Source of the DNA: Symsagittifera roscoffensis
Taxonomy: Eukaryota > Xenacoelomorpha > Acoela > Convolutidae
Length of the DNA: 64,000 nucleotides
Direction of reading: 5' to 3'
Assembly: GCF_963678635.1 (NCBI RefSeq)
Contig: NW_026971562.1
Location: 1-64,000, forward strand
Position numbers and translations under genes: made by a program. The notes below the pieces were generated by a model, which saw only the letters and a program-made list of their open reading frames with translations, did not search any database and was not told the DNA's origin. Shown piece after piece: positions 21,022-32,259 of this stretch. Numbering within the stretch: the first letter of the stretch is position 1; every line of letters begins with the position of its first letter.

Positions 21022-22407
21022 ATGAATAGATGTATTAAGATAGTGTAAAGATATCCCTATAAATGAGGATTAAAAATTGCTTGTATTAACATAGGGAATA
21101 TGTTTCCCAATGTATTAAGATAGGGAATGGTAATGTTTCAGTGTGATGGTAAGAAAATGCTAAGAAAAACGGTATTTTTTGGATTTTGCGTGGAAGTGTC
21201 TAGTTTTTTCGCATAAATCTCGGCATGCATCAGGTAATTTTTGAGTTTTACATGTAGAATGTGCAATGAAGAGATTATGTTCATTGGTTCATGGTAAATT
21301 CCATAATAAGATGGGCAAAAATTTGGAAAAGCTTATAAAAAAAATTGATATTTTTTCAAAAAACTTCAAAAAACGATAAGATTTGATATAATTTGACTTA
21401 ATAACTATTTTATTGGATGATCCTTTTTTTGGAACTGTACTCACTCTAGCTTAAACTATGCTGAAACCTACTGAAATCTTAAAAAAATTTCAATTTTTTT
21501 TGGGAAAAATTGCAAAAGTTTCAAAGTTTTTGGAAAAATTTGCAAAAGTTTCAAGTTTTGGAAAAAAATTGCAATTTTCTCAAGGCTTTGGCAAGTTTTT
21601 TGTTGCTTCTGATCTAATTTAAAAAAAAGGGACATGTTTAGAGTTCAAATTTAATCTCAAACTGTATTTCATTTGGCATCATGTTGTGACATTGATACAA
21701 AACTTTGAATGGAATTATGGATTTTTCCACAATTTTCTCTCAAAATAATCAAATGCGACAAAAAACTTACCCTACTTTTAGCTAAAAAGTGGTTTATTTA
21801 ATGCTCTGAACACATGAATTTCATACTAGCTGAATCGATATTGATATATCCGATTTCTCGGGAAAATAAGGTAATTAATCGTAATTTTCGAGAAAGTAAA
21901 AATTAATCAAATCTATCCAAAGTTTTCTATTTTTAACCTTTTAATTGTGTAATTAACTTGTTTTTTGTTCAATTCGAGGATAATTTACCTTAGAATCTCA
22001 ATTCAATCAAACAAAAGAGCAATTTTCATTGAAATTTCTAGATCAATATCCATGATCCAGCTCCTTCTCAGTTTTTCCTCAAAGAATCACCCAAACTTGT
22101 ACAAAAATTACAACTTTTGAGACGTTTTTTATATTATATTCATTATTAAGTTCCAGATCATTGATAAAAATTTAACATAATACTGCTAAAATTGACTAAA
22201 AATGGGGTATAATTCTTTTAACAGTATATTAGATTGTAAGATGTTCAACAAAATTTCTTCAAAACTGATCATTATCTCTCTGTTGCTTCTACAACATAGT
22301 TTTTATGGCTTTTCCGTAGAAAATTTTTATGTCCTAAGCTTAATTTTGATTTCTGCTTATTGCATGTTTTCGCTCTTGAACTCACTTTGCAAGAAATTTC
22401 AGTCAGA

Positions 22408-23190
22408 ACTGAGGAACTTAGGAGAAAAAAGTATCAATTGAACGAACATTTTGTTGGCAGAGATAAAATTAGAACTGATAACGTCTAATTATTACAATCT
22501 AATTTGTACATTTTCTCCTTTAGGTTACCTTTTTTAGTTTCTACAGCAAATTATTTCAGTAAAAACCGTTTTTTGAGAACATTAAAAATCACTTTTCTTG
22601 CAAAATAGTTTGTAATTTGCTTTTCGTTCTTGATTTTTGTCGGAAGTTTTCTCAAAAATGTCGAAGTGAGAAAGAATCACTGCTATTTTAAACATTTGAA
22701 AGCACATAAATAATTTGAGAACTTTAAGGTGTATTTTTACGTTGCCTTCTTAGAATAAATTAAGAGCAGTTCTATTGTATATAATCTGCAAAACCATTTG
22801 AAGTAGAATTACGCAAGCGAACTTAGTTCCAGATTTCTGAATTTTTTATAGCGTCTAAGAGATTTGTTATCAAAAACACCGATTAAGGAATGAAAACCAT
22901 GGCGCAAACTGTAACAATTTAAAAATTTTACGAGTTTTATTAAGCAAAAACTCTATAATTCAACTTAATTTTCTAATTGAAAAAAAATTGAAGCTAAGCG
23001 GAACTAAATTTTTACTGTGTGTTTAGTTGAAAATTTTCTGGATGAAATTCATAGAAATAGTTGATCATACAGCTGGTTCTGCTGAAGTATTTGTTTGTTT
23101 AAAATTATTCAGCGGACTCCATTTTATTTTCTCTAAAAATTTTTCTACATCAAATTTTTTATCCAAAAGAAGGAAATGTAGATGTTGATA
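22408..23190 (+). pseudogene. Gene V remnant (left-arm copy), unknown function
   Basis: Two blocks on the plus strand, SVRTEELRRKKYQLNEHFVG (22,408 onward) and, after an unrelated insertion, KFIEIVDHTAGSAEVFV...FSKNFSTSNFLSKRRKCR (23,040-23,190), match protein-level blocks on the minus strand of the right arm at 36,377-36,610. Substitutions between the arms are largely conservative, which suggests past coding. I do not recognise the protein. A TTTCAG just before the first block could be a splice acceptor. Confidence 0.4.
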
Positions 23191-24275
23191 GCAAATTTCT
23201 GATTTATGCTTCATGTATCATCTTTCAAAAGATTTTGGAGTTGGGTTTTTTTTCAAACCAAATTATTTTCAAAAAATCTGAATTTTCATATAAGTTAATC
23301 TAGTATATCAAATGATAAAGATTTTCCAAACATTACACTTTTCTGTTGGATTTTTTCTCAAGATGTAATATAGAAGCTAAATTTTAATTAATAAAAAAAT
23401 CTAAACTCTCAAAGAATTAAATTGAGTTTCTATCTCAATTTAATTTTTTCTCAGTTTCTGCTTCATCTACTATCTTCCAACTTAATCAAATTCGAACAGT
23501 TTTATTTGAAAACTGAGTTTTAGAGGGAAAATTTATCATTTCAACGAACGTTCAAAAATCCGAAGCAGAATTAACACCATAAATCTTTTTTAAAAAACTT
23601 CAAATTAGTTTCTCGACCTTAAACTGTATATTGCTATTTCAACTCTGAATTTCTATTTTGAAGTAAATTTTGGTTGAGAATGATGTATATAGTGATCTTG
23701 AAATTTTCAAAAATTAACAAAACATACATTTTCCAGGACAGTTATCAATTTTGTTTCTGAATCGTAGAAAAAAAAGCAAAAAATCATAATTCTTAGTAAA
23801 TCAATCCCCAATATCTGCTACGCACTGTTTTCTGATTACTTTTACAAGCACTAATCAAGTAAAACTTTAAAATGGTTATTAGGTAAAACCTTTCAATTAA
23901 TCAATGTTTTACAAATATCCAGTTTTTTACAGTATTTCAACATATACTTAAGCACTCATTACCATATTTGATTCACTTTTACTACAAATTTATTGCAACA
24001 AAATCCCCGCAAGCTGGCAACCAGCGGATTTTTACAGTAGATGGAAGATTTTCGGATCGATTTTCATTGAAAGTTTCGAGACAATTTGAACTCAGTTGTT
24101 GCTGGTTTTATCATCAATCAGAACCTTTGAATATGACAAAACAAGATTAATGATGAAAAAACAGTAAATTTTTCACAAGAAGTTTTTCATATTTAGTGTA
24201 TAGTCTTTTCAGATTCAGTAAAAAATTATTACTCAAAGTATTTTCTACTATGTTTTTATTAAAAATATATAAATT

Positions 24276-24497
24276 TTACCTTCTCTTAGAGTGTGTTTTG
24301 AGACTTCTGAGCACATTATAAAAGACTATGTTGACAATGCTTCTTCTTGATATGGTTAGTAAGTTCCTCGCTGCTATATTAAAAAAAGGTACAATTTGAA
24401 CGCCACAGTGCTTTCGATGTCTTGATGTGTGTAAGCGAGTGTATTCTCTTCCACATTCAAGACATGCACTTTTTTCGTTTCTATTCAGTGATGGCAT
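24276..24497 (-). pseudogene. Zinc-finger module like the polymerase N-terminus (left arm)
   Basis: Minus-strand start ATG at 24,495-24,497 gives MPSLNRNEKSACLECGRE then YTRLHTSRHRKHCG, a C2H2-like finger, after which the frame degenerates and a frameshift removes the second Cys pair seen in other copies. Homologous modules lie at 35,070, 55,398 (there fused to a DNA polymerase), 62,590 and 63,796. It is downstream of gene R in the same orientation. It is either a free small protein or a leftover of a polymerase gene. Confidence 0.6.
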
Positions 24498-25082
24498 CTC
24501 AATAAGTAGAGATAGAAAAATTGGGAGATTTAGAATATCCCGAATTTTTAGAAAAGAAAAGTTGAATAACCTCAAAAAATGAATAAAAAAGAATCAAAAA
24601 AGCAATATTCTTAACCAATTGCTTTTAACGTGAAAGAAAATCAAAAGCCTAGCTGAAACAAATTTTATCCAATCTAACCATGGAGTTTTCAAAAGTTCTG
24701 CTATCGAACAATGAGAATCGAGCATTAATTATAAAAAAAAATATTTATCTTTTCTGATATCAACCAATCAGAATCGACTTTCAATGGTCATTGAAATTTC
24801 AATAAATTCATTGTCAACCAATCAAAACTGAGTTCTACTTCTGATGTTTTTTTCAACAAATTGATATCGTTAGTAGATATCAAAGATTTGTTCACAGGCA
24901 GTATGTGTGGTAATAATCAATCAGAATGAAGTATTCACAGATTTTAAAATACTTTGTAGATCAGAACCAAAATATGTTTATGAAAATTCCCAATCAATCA
25001 ATTTAAATGAATTGTTTCCAATATAACTAACTAACATTTACAATTGACACCAAAGTGAGATAAATGAGACTTCTTGTCTGTT

Positions 25083-25412
25083 TTATATTGTCTTTTCGAT
25101 GCTCAATTCAAATATTGAAGTTTCAATCAAAATTTTTTCTATTTGTTCTATTTCTAACCAGTGAAAAGATAAATTACCAAAATAAACATTTTTGTTGTTT
25201 TCTTTCTGGTATTTTGTAATATAAACAACCGGAAGTTTTTGAAATTTGGATAGTCGAAAAAATAATAATCTGAAAAATCTAGATTTTGCATTTGTATCGA
25301 ATTCAAAACAGTAATCGAACTGATGTTCCTTATCTTCAAAATTTGTTTCAAACACTCTTCCATTCTTTTGTTTTTTTTTGCTGATCGACCACTCCATTTG
25401 AGTTAGTTCTTC
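25083..25412 (-). pseudogene. Gene R (left copy), small protein with PC4-like pattern
   Basis: About 105 residues: EWSISKKKQ, a stretch QFDYCFEFDTNAKSRFFRLLF of paired strands, a basic middle, then YFGNLSFHWLEIEQIEKILI, a strand running into an amphipathic helix with Trp. Strand-strand-strand followed by a helix carrying W-x-E-I-E resembles the PC4/p15 single-strand-DNA-binding fold (inference). The frame is open from a TTTCATTTAG acceptor-like sequence at 25,413-25,422. Two further copies lie at 61,785 and 62,981. A T-rich run at 25,370 may cause minor slippage. Confidence 0.55.
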
Positions 25413-26052
25413 TAAATGAAAACATTCCTAATAAATCTGGCAGTACTATTCTTTTCTGAAATCTCCCCTCCATCTTTTTAACAGAATTATTGAAGTTTCT
25501 GTGTTTCTCTACAAGTTAAAACTAAAACAATCTCCATCAACGTCATCTGTCACCACTCTTTTTATTTTTTGTAGTAGTTCAAGCCTAAAATTCAATAAAT
25601 TTTCATTTCAGTCATTGAAAACGCTTTTGATAGAAATAGTTTTTTTACTGAAAATAACAAAAAAACTTCAAAAAATTCTAATTGTTGAATTATTTTTACA
25701 AATTTTGTAAGCAACACAAAATGTTTTTCCCTTATTCAGAGACTTATTAGTATTAAGTAAATTCTTTTCGCCGATCAAAACCTAAAGTTAGGGCAATTGA
25801 AAACAACCAATGAAATTCAGAGTTTCGAAAAATAATGATAATGTTACAACTAACTATTAATTTTGTTTGTAATTTTGTCCAAAAAAGACAAATTTTACTT
25901 AACTTTTGATAAAAGCAGTATTTTTTTTTTGTAATTTCCATAACAAATACTGGAAAATCTGTTGATAATTAAATAGTGTTCATGTCAATTTTGATTAAAT
26001 TTTTATGTTTTGTCTGACTTTTCCTCAGATATCCCAGCTCTAAATGTGCACA

Positions 26053-26518
26053 GTTCTTTGAATTCGTTTAAAGTATAGTTGAAATAGGCAACTTGTTTCA
26101 TTGCTTCATTCTCTTTTGCCGTATAGAGTCGAATCTGGCTTGTTCACACTGTACTTCTTGATTGTGACACACACCTTTTGTTGTAGGTTGCTATTTCAAA
26201 TACACTATTATAGAACTCCAGCTCCTGATCCGTAGTTGATTCTTTGGCAGATTAGGCTTCATATCTAGGTACGATTCCTAGGTTTTCAGCATCGTGATTA
26301 ACAGTACTCCTGATAGTCCATAATGCTTCACCTTCTTTTTCATTACGATAGACTTGTTGGGACTTTTCAAAATGTCCCAGATCATTAATTTTTAATAATT
26401 GAAAACAGCGTTCAAAATAATATTTCCCCTTGTAGGATTTTTGGAACTAAACCAATGTCCCAATTCTTGTTTAATTTTTTGAGAACTCAATATAATTGGG
26501 ACTAGTGTCTTTTCTTAA
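26053..26518 (-). pseudogene. Gene PQ, copy 1, truncated
   Basis: Degenerate minus-strand match to the plus-strand gene at 60,569-61,081. The N-terminal half is visible in two frames, the start codon is ACA (26,516-26,518), and the last 40 or so residues are gone by a deletion at 26,050. It is flanked by gene R downstream and by gene S, which is divergent across a shared promoter. Confidence 0.6.
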
Positions 26519-26698
26519 GTACATTTTTGATGAACAGACTGATCAGATGAAGAGAAAAGAGAAAAATGGTTTTGAGATTAAATGAAAATTGGAAGTAAGC
26601 AGTATGACTCATCATGACTTCATCTATGGAATTAATACCAAATAATGAATGTTTTGTATGAAATTTGCATATACCGAAATCACGTAGGTGTTACTTCT

Positions 26699-26710
26699 CC
26701 TATATAAATC
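26699..26710 (+). promoter_or_regulatory. TATA-like element for gene S, copy 1
   Basis: CCTATATAAATCC, within a conserved GTTACTTCTCCTATATAAAT block, is about 60 bases before the gene S reading region. The identical block is in copy 2 and a diverged one (inverted) near 60,381-60,400, where surrounding sequence has drifted. Confidence 0.5.
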
Positions 26711-26767
26711 CATAATTCTCAGCGAAAATCATTCTTTCCAATGGATGCTGCTATGTGTTAAGCTCTT

Positions 26768-27333
26768 CCCAGCTTGTATTTGGATTATTGTAAAAAATCG
26801 CTATTTATTTCCGTTTCCAGTGATTTTTACGAAAAAAACCTAGTAACACATGATTATTGTGTCTCTACCCTTTCAACTCAATATGTTCTTTGGAAAATTG
26901 TAAAATCCATTTGGTTTTAATAGGAATATATCTTAGCCAAATTTTTCAGATTAGATAAATATTTATACATATATCAAGAAATTGACTGTCTCTACATTTT
27001 GTTCAATTACAGATTCCATTCAAGCATTGTTACGTCAAGCGGAGAAATGTTCAATCAGCTTAGACGAGCTGTTCAACATAATTTACGATAGAAAGAGGCG
27101 GAAAAGATGCCTAGTATTGCAAAGAAACGACTAATTCTTAAAAAATCAAGAGAAATTATTAATGTTCCCACCAGAAACTGGTTTCCACAAAAACTCTTGG
27201 TTCAGCGTTTTTGGATAGAATTTGAAAAATTCAAAACTCAAAATATGAATCTGATTTGGTCAAGATTATTGATTGCTTTTTAGACTGTCATGGTTCTATG
27301 CATAGTGATTATGTAAGCTTTGTGATAAAATAG
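26768..27333 (+). pseudogene. Gene S, copy 1
   Basis: Plus-strand remnants in the same order as copy 2: LYLDYCKKSLFIS, then NDFYEKN-like residues, then a second part SIQALLRQAEKCSISLDELF and the final KYESDLVKI block. Relative to copy 2 it has a one-base loss near 27,235 that breaks the last part. No function is recognised. Confidence 0.5.
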
Positions 27334-27695
27334 TCAATTGTTTTCGAATGTGCTCTTAAAAATTTACTTTGATAAATCTTTGAAAACTAAGCTTTGGTTC
27401 AGGAGCACTTTATTCAAATGATAAAATTACTAGTTTACAACTCAATATGAAACTTAAACAAATGTGTAAAAAAATCAAAAAATGAGTTAATTTTCGAGTT
27501 CCTTGTCACTTTCTTCTTCATATGCCACACCATGTTTTCTTCTAAATAGAGCTAAGTTATCAAGTTATCAATTTTTCTTTCTTGTACATTCTATCACGAA
27601 TTGTTTCAATTTTTCGCCAATCATGTATGGAAATTCTTAAGGGACTGAAACACTTCTCCGGATCTCTGTAGAAAATGTGAAGTTTAACCATTTTT

Positions 27696-28149
27696 TCAAA
27701 AAATTGTCGTTTTTAGTAAATGTTTAATTGTAAGCAAATGAAAACTATTTTCGTATCCCAGATCCACAACGTCATCAAAATGTTTTTCATTTGAATCTTA
27801 TGAAAACCCGTACTTTTTTCTCGAAGGTGACTTAGACATAGCCAATTCTTTTCTAAATTCTCTAACTCTTCCATTATCGAGTTCTCTCCATTCCGAAAGA
27901 TCTATCATAATTTGCTCACTAGCTTGGGAGATTTTATTAAATCTGAGAATCTTGACTGTATCGGTGCCAAATTCAAACTGGATGCAGTAACTCGCCCGTT
28001 CTATTATGATTGGTTTCAAACATTGAGATCGATAACCGTTTCTTCTAAAAGTTCTTTTCATGTTGGTAAAAAGAAACTGAACTGGAGGAGATTTTCAAAT
28101 GAACTGAAATATATATTTTTTCAGCTGTAGATTTTGCTGAGTTTCTCAT
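27696..28149 (-). pseudogene. Gene T, copy 1, broken
   Basis: Same protein as the open copy at 30,823-31,275, but here a small insertion near 28,070 shifts the N-terminal frame and a TAT-to-TAA change after KKYGFS truncates the C-terminus. The central block (YCIQFEFGTDTVKILRFN, IMIDLSEWRELDNGRVREF) is intact. It is convergent with gene S. Confidence 0.6.
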
Positions 28150-29113
28150 AGAAAACTGAATTTTGAAACTTTCGCAACACTTGATTGGCTGTAATACTAT
28201 ATAGACTTTTTAAAGGACTAAGGTTTTTCAAAGGGGAAGAATTTCATTGAAAACTATTCCTATTATTTACAACCTTGGTTGCGCATTTTTATTTAGATTT
28301 AAAAAACTAGCAAAATAAATAAAATCTACAAATTTTTTCCATCAAAGTCATCACCTTAGAGTTAGTTCTGGAATTCTGATGGGTTAAATTTTAGTGGTTA
28401 TTTCTAGAATTTAGAAGATTGAGAAAAACCTAGATGATAATGTGTAATGAATTCTTACAAAATTCAAGGATTTAATCTGTAGATTTTAAAAATTAGAAGA
28501 TTCTAGAATTTAATTTAGTTTTCAGCATCTGTCCACCACTCTTTTTACTCTTTGTAGTATTTCAAGCTTAAAATTCGATAAAAGTTTTTTTCAGTCATTG
28601 AAAACGCTTTTGATAGAAACAGTTTTCTTATTGAAATTAACAAGAAAACTTCAAAAAATTCTAATTGTTGAATTATTTTTACATATTTTGTAAGCAACAC
28701 AAAATGTTTTTCCTTTATTCAGAGACTTATTAGTATTAAGTAAATTCATTTCGCCAATCAAAACCTCAAGTTAGGGCAATTGAAAACAACCAATGAAATT
28801 CAGAGTTTCGAAAAATAATGATAATGTTACAACTAACTATTAATTTTGTTTGTAATTTTGTCCAAATAAGACAAATTTTACTTAACTTTTGATAAAAGCA
28901 GTATTTTTATAATTTTTTTTTGTAATTTCCATAACAAATACTGGAAAATCTATTGATAATTGAATAGTGTTTATGTCAATTTTGATTAAATTTTTGTGTT
29001 TTGTCTGACTTTTCCTCAGATATCCCAGCTCTAAATGTGCACTTCAGTGACTAAAGATAGTTTTGAACCTATAATTAACTTCAATTAACCAACATGCAAA
29101 ACATCAAAAAGCA

Positions 29114-29637
29114 TTACTGAGGCTTACAATTATCAACAAACATAAAGTCTTCCAAAATTTGGGATAGTTCTTTGAATTCGTTTAAAGTATAGTTGAAATG
29201 GGCAACTTGTTTCATTGCTTCATTGTCTTTTGCAGTATAGAGTCGAATCTGAATGTAAGGTGGCTTGTTCACACTGTACTTCTTGATTGTGACACACACC
29301 CTCCTTTTGTTGTATGTTGCTATTTCAAATACACTATTACAGAACTCCAGCTCCTGATCCGTAGTTGATTCTTTGCCAGATTAGGCTTCATATCTAGGTA
29401 CGAGTCCTAGGTTTTCAGCATCGTGAATAACAGTACTCATGATAGTCCATAATGCTTCACCTTCTTTTTCATTACGATAGACTTGTTGGGACTTTTCAAA
29501 TTGTTGCAGATAGTTAATTTTTAATAGTTGAAAGCAGCGTTCAAAATAATATTTCCCCTTGTAGGATTTTTGGAACTACACCAACGTCCCAATTCTTGTT
29601 TGATTTTTTGAGAACTCAATATAATTGGGACTAGTGT
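29114..29637 (-). pseudogene. Gene PQ, copy 2, two-part small protein
   Basis: The C-terminal part is open: CVTIKKYSVNKPPYIQIRL, then AHFNYTLNEFKELSQILEDF, a strand-rich stretch followed by an amphipathic helix, PC4-like in pattern (inference). The upstream sequence QVYRNEKEGEALWTIMSTVI...LEFCNSVFEIATYNKRR is in the same frame, so P and Q are one protein of about 170 residues. Lesions: start ATG replaced by ACA (29,635-29,637), a frameshift near 29,545, and one TAA. The only copy with a good ATG start is at 60,569. Confidence 0.6.
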
Positions 29638-29828
29638 CTTTTCTTGAGTAAAATTTTGATGAGCAGACTGATCAGATGAAGAGAAAAGAGAAAAAGAGTT
29701 TTGAGATTAAATGAAAATTGGAAGTAAGCAGTATGACTCATCATGTCTTCATCTATGGAATTAATACCAAATAATGAGTGTTTTGTATGAAATTTGCATA
29801 TACCGAAATGACGTAGGTGTTACTTCTC

Positions 29829-29838
29829 CTATATAAAT
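29829..29838 (+). promoter_or_regulatory. TATA-like element for gene S, copy 2
   Basis: CTATATAAAT lies between divergent genes PQ (starts 29,637, minus) and S (from about 29,900, plus), about 60-70 bases before S. It is conserved in both tandem copies and recognisable in the inverted third copy. A conserved ccgaaatgacgtaggtgtta block precedes it. Confidence 0.5.
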
Positions 29839-29902
29839 CCATAATTCTCAGCGAAAATCATTCTTTCCAATGGATGCTGCTATGTGTTAAGCTCTTCCCA
29901 GC

Positions 29903-30461
29903 TTGTATTTGGATTATTGTAAAAAATCGCTATTTATTTCCGTTTCCAGTGATTTTTACGAAAAAAACCTAGTAACACATGATTATTGTGTCTCTACCCA
30001 CAACTCTTTATGTTCTTTGGAAAATTGTAAGTTCCATTTGGTTTTAATAGGAATATCTCTTAGCCAAATTTTTCAGATTAGATAAATATTTATACATATA
30101 TCAAGAAATTGACTGTCTCTACACTTTGTTCAACTACAGATTCCATTCAAGTATTGTTACGTCAAGCGGAGAAATGTTCAATCAGCTTAGACGAGCTGTT
30201 CAACATAATTTACGATAGAAAGGGGCTGAAAAGATGCCTAGTATTGCAAAGAAACGACTAATTCGGAAAAAATCAAGAGAAATTATTTATGTTCCCACCA
30301 GAAACTTGTTTCCACAAAAACTCTTGGTTCAGCGTTTTTGGATAGAATTTGAAAAATTCAAAAACTCAAAATATGAATCTGATTTGGTCAAGATTTTTGA
30401 TTGCTTTTTTGACTGTCATGGTTCTGTGCATTTTGATTATGTAAGCTTTGTGATAAAATAG
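29903..30461 (+). pseudogene. Gene S, copy 2, probably spliced, unknown function
   Basis: Three coding blocks match the inverted third copy at protein level: LYLDYCKKSLFISVSSDFYE (29,903 on), then after a probable short intron (donor GTAAG at about 30,027, acceptor AG just before ataaatatttat) IQVLLRQAEKCSISLDELFN, then KRLIRKKSREIIY...NSKYESDLVKIFDCFFD ending at 30,459-30,461. Blocks two and three overlap in different frames near 30,234, so at least one frameshift is present. No domain is recognised. The gene is divergent from PQ. Confidence 0.55.
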
Positions 30462-30822
30462 TCAAATGTTTTCGAATGTGCTCTTAAAAGTTTACTTTGA
30501 TAAATCTTTGAAAACTAAGCTTTGGTTCAGGAGCACTTTATTCAAATGATAAAATTACTAGTTTACAACTCAATAGGAAACTTAAACAAATGTGTAAAAA
30601 AACAAAAAATGAGTTAATTTTCGAGTTCCTTGTCACTTTCTTCTTCATATGCCACACCATGTTTTCTTCTAAATAGAGCTAAGTTATCAAGTTATCAATT
30701 TTTCTTTCTTGTACATTCTATCACGAATTGTTTCAATTTTTCGCCAATCATTTATGGAAATTCTTAAGGGACTGAAACACTTCTCCGGATCTCTGTAGAA
30801 GATGTGAAGTTCAACCACTTTT

Positions 30823-31275
30823 TCAAAAAATAGTCGTTTTTAGTAAATGTTTAATTGTGAGCAAATGAAAACTATTTTCGTATCCCAGATCCACAACGTC
30901 ATCAAAATATTTTTCATTTGAATCATATGAAAACCCGTACTTTTTTCTCGAAGGTGACTTAGACATAGCCAATTCTTTTCTAAATTCTCTAACTCTTCCA
31001 CTATCGAGTTCTCTCCATTCCGAAAGATCTATCATAATTTGCTCACTAGCTTGGGAGGTTTTATTAAATCTGAGAATCTTGACTGTCTCGGTGCCAATTT
31101 CAAACTGGATGCAGTAACTCGCCCGTTCTATTATGATTGGTTTCAAACTTTGAGATAGATAACCGTTTCTTCTAAAAGTTCTTTTCATGTTGGTAAAATG
31201 AACTGAACTGGAGGAGATTTTCAAATGAACTGAATTATATATTTTTTCAGCTGTAGATTTTGCTGAGTTTCTCAT
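30823..31275 (-). CDS. Gene T, copy 2, intact 150-residue protein, PC4-like pattern
   Basis: Complete reading frame from ATG (31,273-31,275) to stop. Residues 1-30 are basic and polar, 30-48 are basic (MKRTFRRNGYLSQSLKP), and 50-95 form the strands YCIQFEIGTETVKILRFN and IMIDLSEWRELDSGRVREF, where a strand leads directly into a helix with Trp. A Ser/Arg/Lys stretch SKSPSRKKYGF and a short acidic to hydrophobic tail follow. The strand-loop-strand-W-helix order resembles PC4/p15 ssDNA-binding proteins (inference). It is the only gene of the block without an obvious lesion. Its role is unknown. Confidence 0.5.
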   Translation of the reverse strand: MRNSAKSTAEKIYNSVHLKISSSSVHFTNMKRTFRRNGYLSQSLKPIIIERASYCIQFEIGTETVKILRFNKTSQASEQIMIDLSEWRELDSGRVREFRKELAMSKSPSRKKYGFSYDSNEKYFDDVVDLGYENSFHLLTIKHLLKTTIF

Positions 31276-31640
31276 AGAAAACTGAATTTCGAAACTTTTG
31301 CAACACTTGGTTGGCTGTATTACTAAATAGAATTTTTTAAGGACTAAGGTTTTTCAAAAGGGAAGAATTTCATTGAAAACGAATCCTATAATTTACAACC
31401 TTGGTTGCGCATCTTTTTTTAGATTTAAAAAACTAGCAAAATAAATAAAATCTACAAATTTTTTCCATCAAAGTCATCACCTTAGAGTTAGTTCTGGAAT
31501 TCTGATGGGTCAAAATTTTAGTGGTTATTTCTAGAATTTAGAAGATTGAGAAAAATCTAGATAATAATGTGTAATGACTTCTTATAAAATTCAGGGATTT
31601 AATCTGTAGATTTTAAAAATTAGAAGATTCTAGAATTTAA

Positions 31641-32259
31641 TGAATAATGACGTCAATTTCTCTGGTGGAAATAGTCCACAATGTTTACTGTTCGATAAAT
31701 GTTTAATTGTAATGATGTCATTTTCTCAGGTGGAATTAGATTTTTTTTACCTAAATAATTCAAAAGACACCTTCTTAGCTCTGTAGAGCAATCATGTCAG
31801 ACCCTCTGATTGGCTTTTTCAAATAATTTTTCCTATGATAATTGAATATTGGTTACAAGAATTTTGTCAAAAATATATTTTTTTCCAGCCTGAAAAGTTT
31901 TTAACATATAAATATAGGTAATTTTTTTAAATGTACCAAAAATTATCTCAAACTGTTTTTGCAAAATGCAAAAAATCTAAGAATTTTTTTGGTAAAATGC
32001 TCGTTTTTTTTTGGTTTTTTCAAAAATTATGTGAATTTTTATTTTAGTTTCTTGAATGATAAGGCAAAAAACGCAAAAGTTTAATGTAAAAAGCATGTTG
32101 ACTGATTGCTTAGAAAACTTCTATATTGATGACTTTCATCGCTTTTCCCTATGTTAATACCTTGGTTTTCAATTGTTTCTGATCAACAGATATGCGAAAA
32201 TTGGTTTTCTGAAGGATTGAATTTTGAATGAAAATTTCATAAAGATTAGTAATTAACTG
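31641..32259. other. Spacer between gene T and minisatellite, no gene
   Basis: AT-rich, no coding region. It contains TGACGTCA-like sites (31,648 and 31,713) and, near 32,117, a gatgactt...ccctatgttaatac motif that is the inverted counterpart of motifs in the 57.7-59.6 kb spacer. This supports the collinearity of the two blocks. Confidence 0.5.

Larger units (their letters stand above)
21022..24890. repeat. Left inverted arm of a large virus-like element
   Basis: Nearly the whole interval matches, in inverted order, 34,695 to about 39,665. Anchors include the ccatcacactgaaacatta block (complement near 21,130; direct at 39,577), the 22,440 versus 36,560 and 38,290 segment, the 24,001-24,150 versus 35,411-35,560 block, and the zinc-finger module. 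Identity is roughly 80-85 percent by eye with many indels. It carries gene V remnants and a zinc-finger module. The rest is AT-rich sequence without genes. Confidence 0.7.
25544..28512. repeat. Tandem duplication, copy 1 (about 3 kb)
   Basis: The segment is repeated directly at 28,525-31,640 with about 93-95 percent identity. It contains gene PQ (minus), gene S (plus) and gene T (minus). Copy 1 has lost about 130 bases at the 3' end of PQ, relative to copy 2, at 26,050. Both copies share an ACA in place of the PQ start codon and the same PQ stop, so the duplication came after PQ was already dead. 25,413-26,050 and 27,334-27,695 hold no gene. Confidence 0.85.
28525..31640. repeat. Tandem duplication, copy 2 (about 3.1 kb)
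   Basis: Direct repeat of 25,544-28,512, longer because it keeps the 130-base end of PQ that copy 1 lost. Its right edge, after tagaatttaa at 31,640, runs into sequence with a TGACGTCA site. No gene in 28,513-29,113 or 31,276-31,640. Confidence 0.85.

Noticed and set aside
22202-22441. 79-codon plus-strand ORF with two hydrophobic segments
   Set aside because: The frame is broken by several stops in every inverted-arm counterpart (36.6-36.8, 38.3-38.5, 41.3-41.5 and 43.0-43.2 kb), so it is not conserved as a protein.
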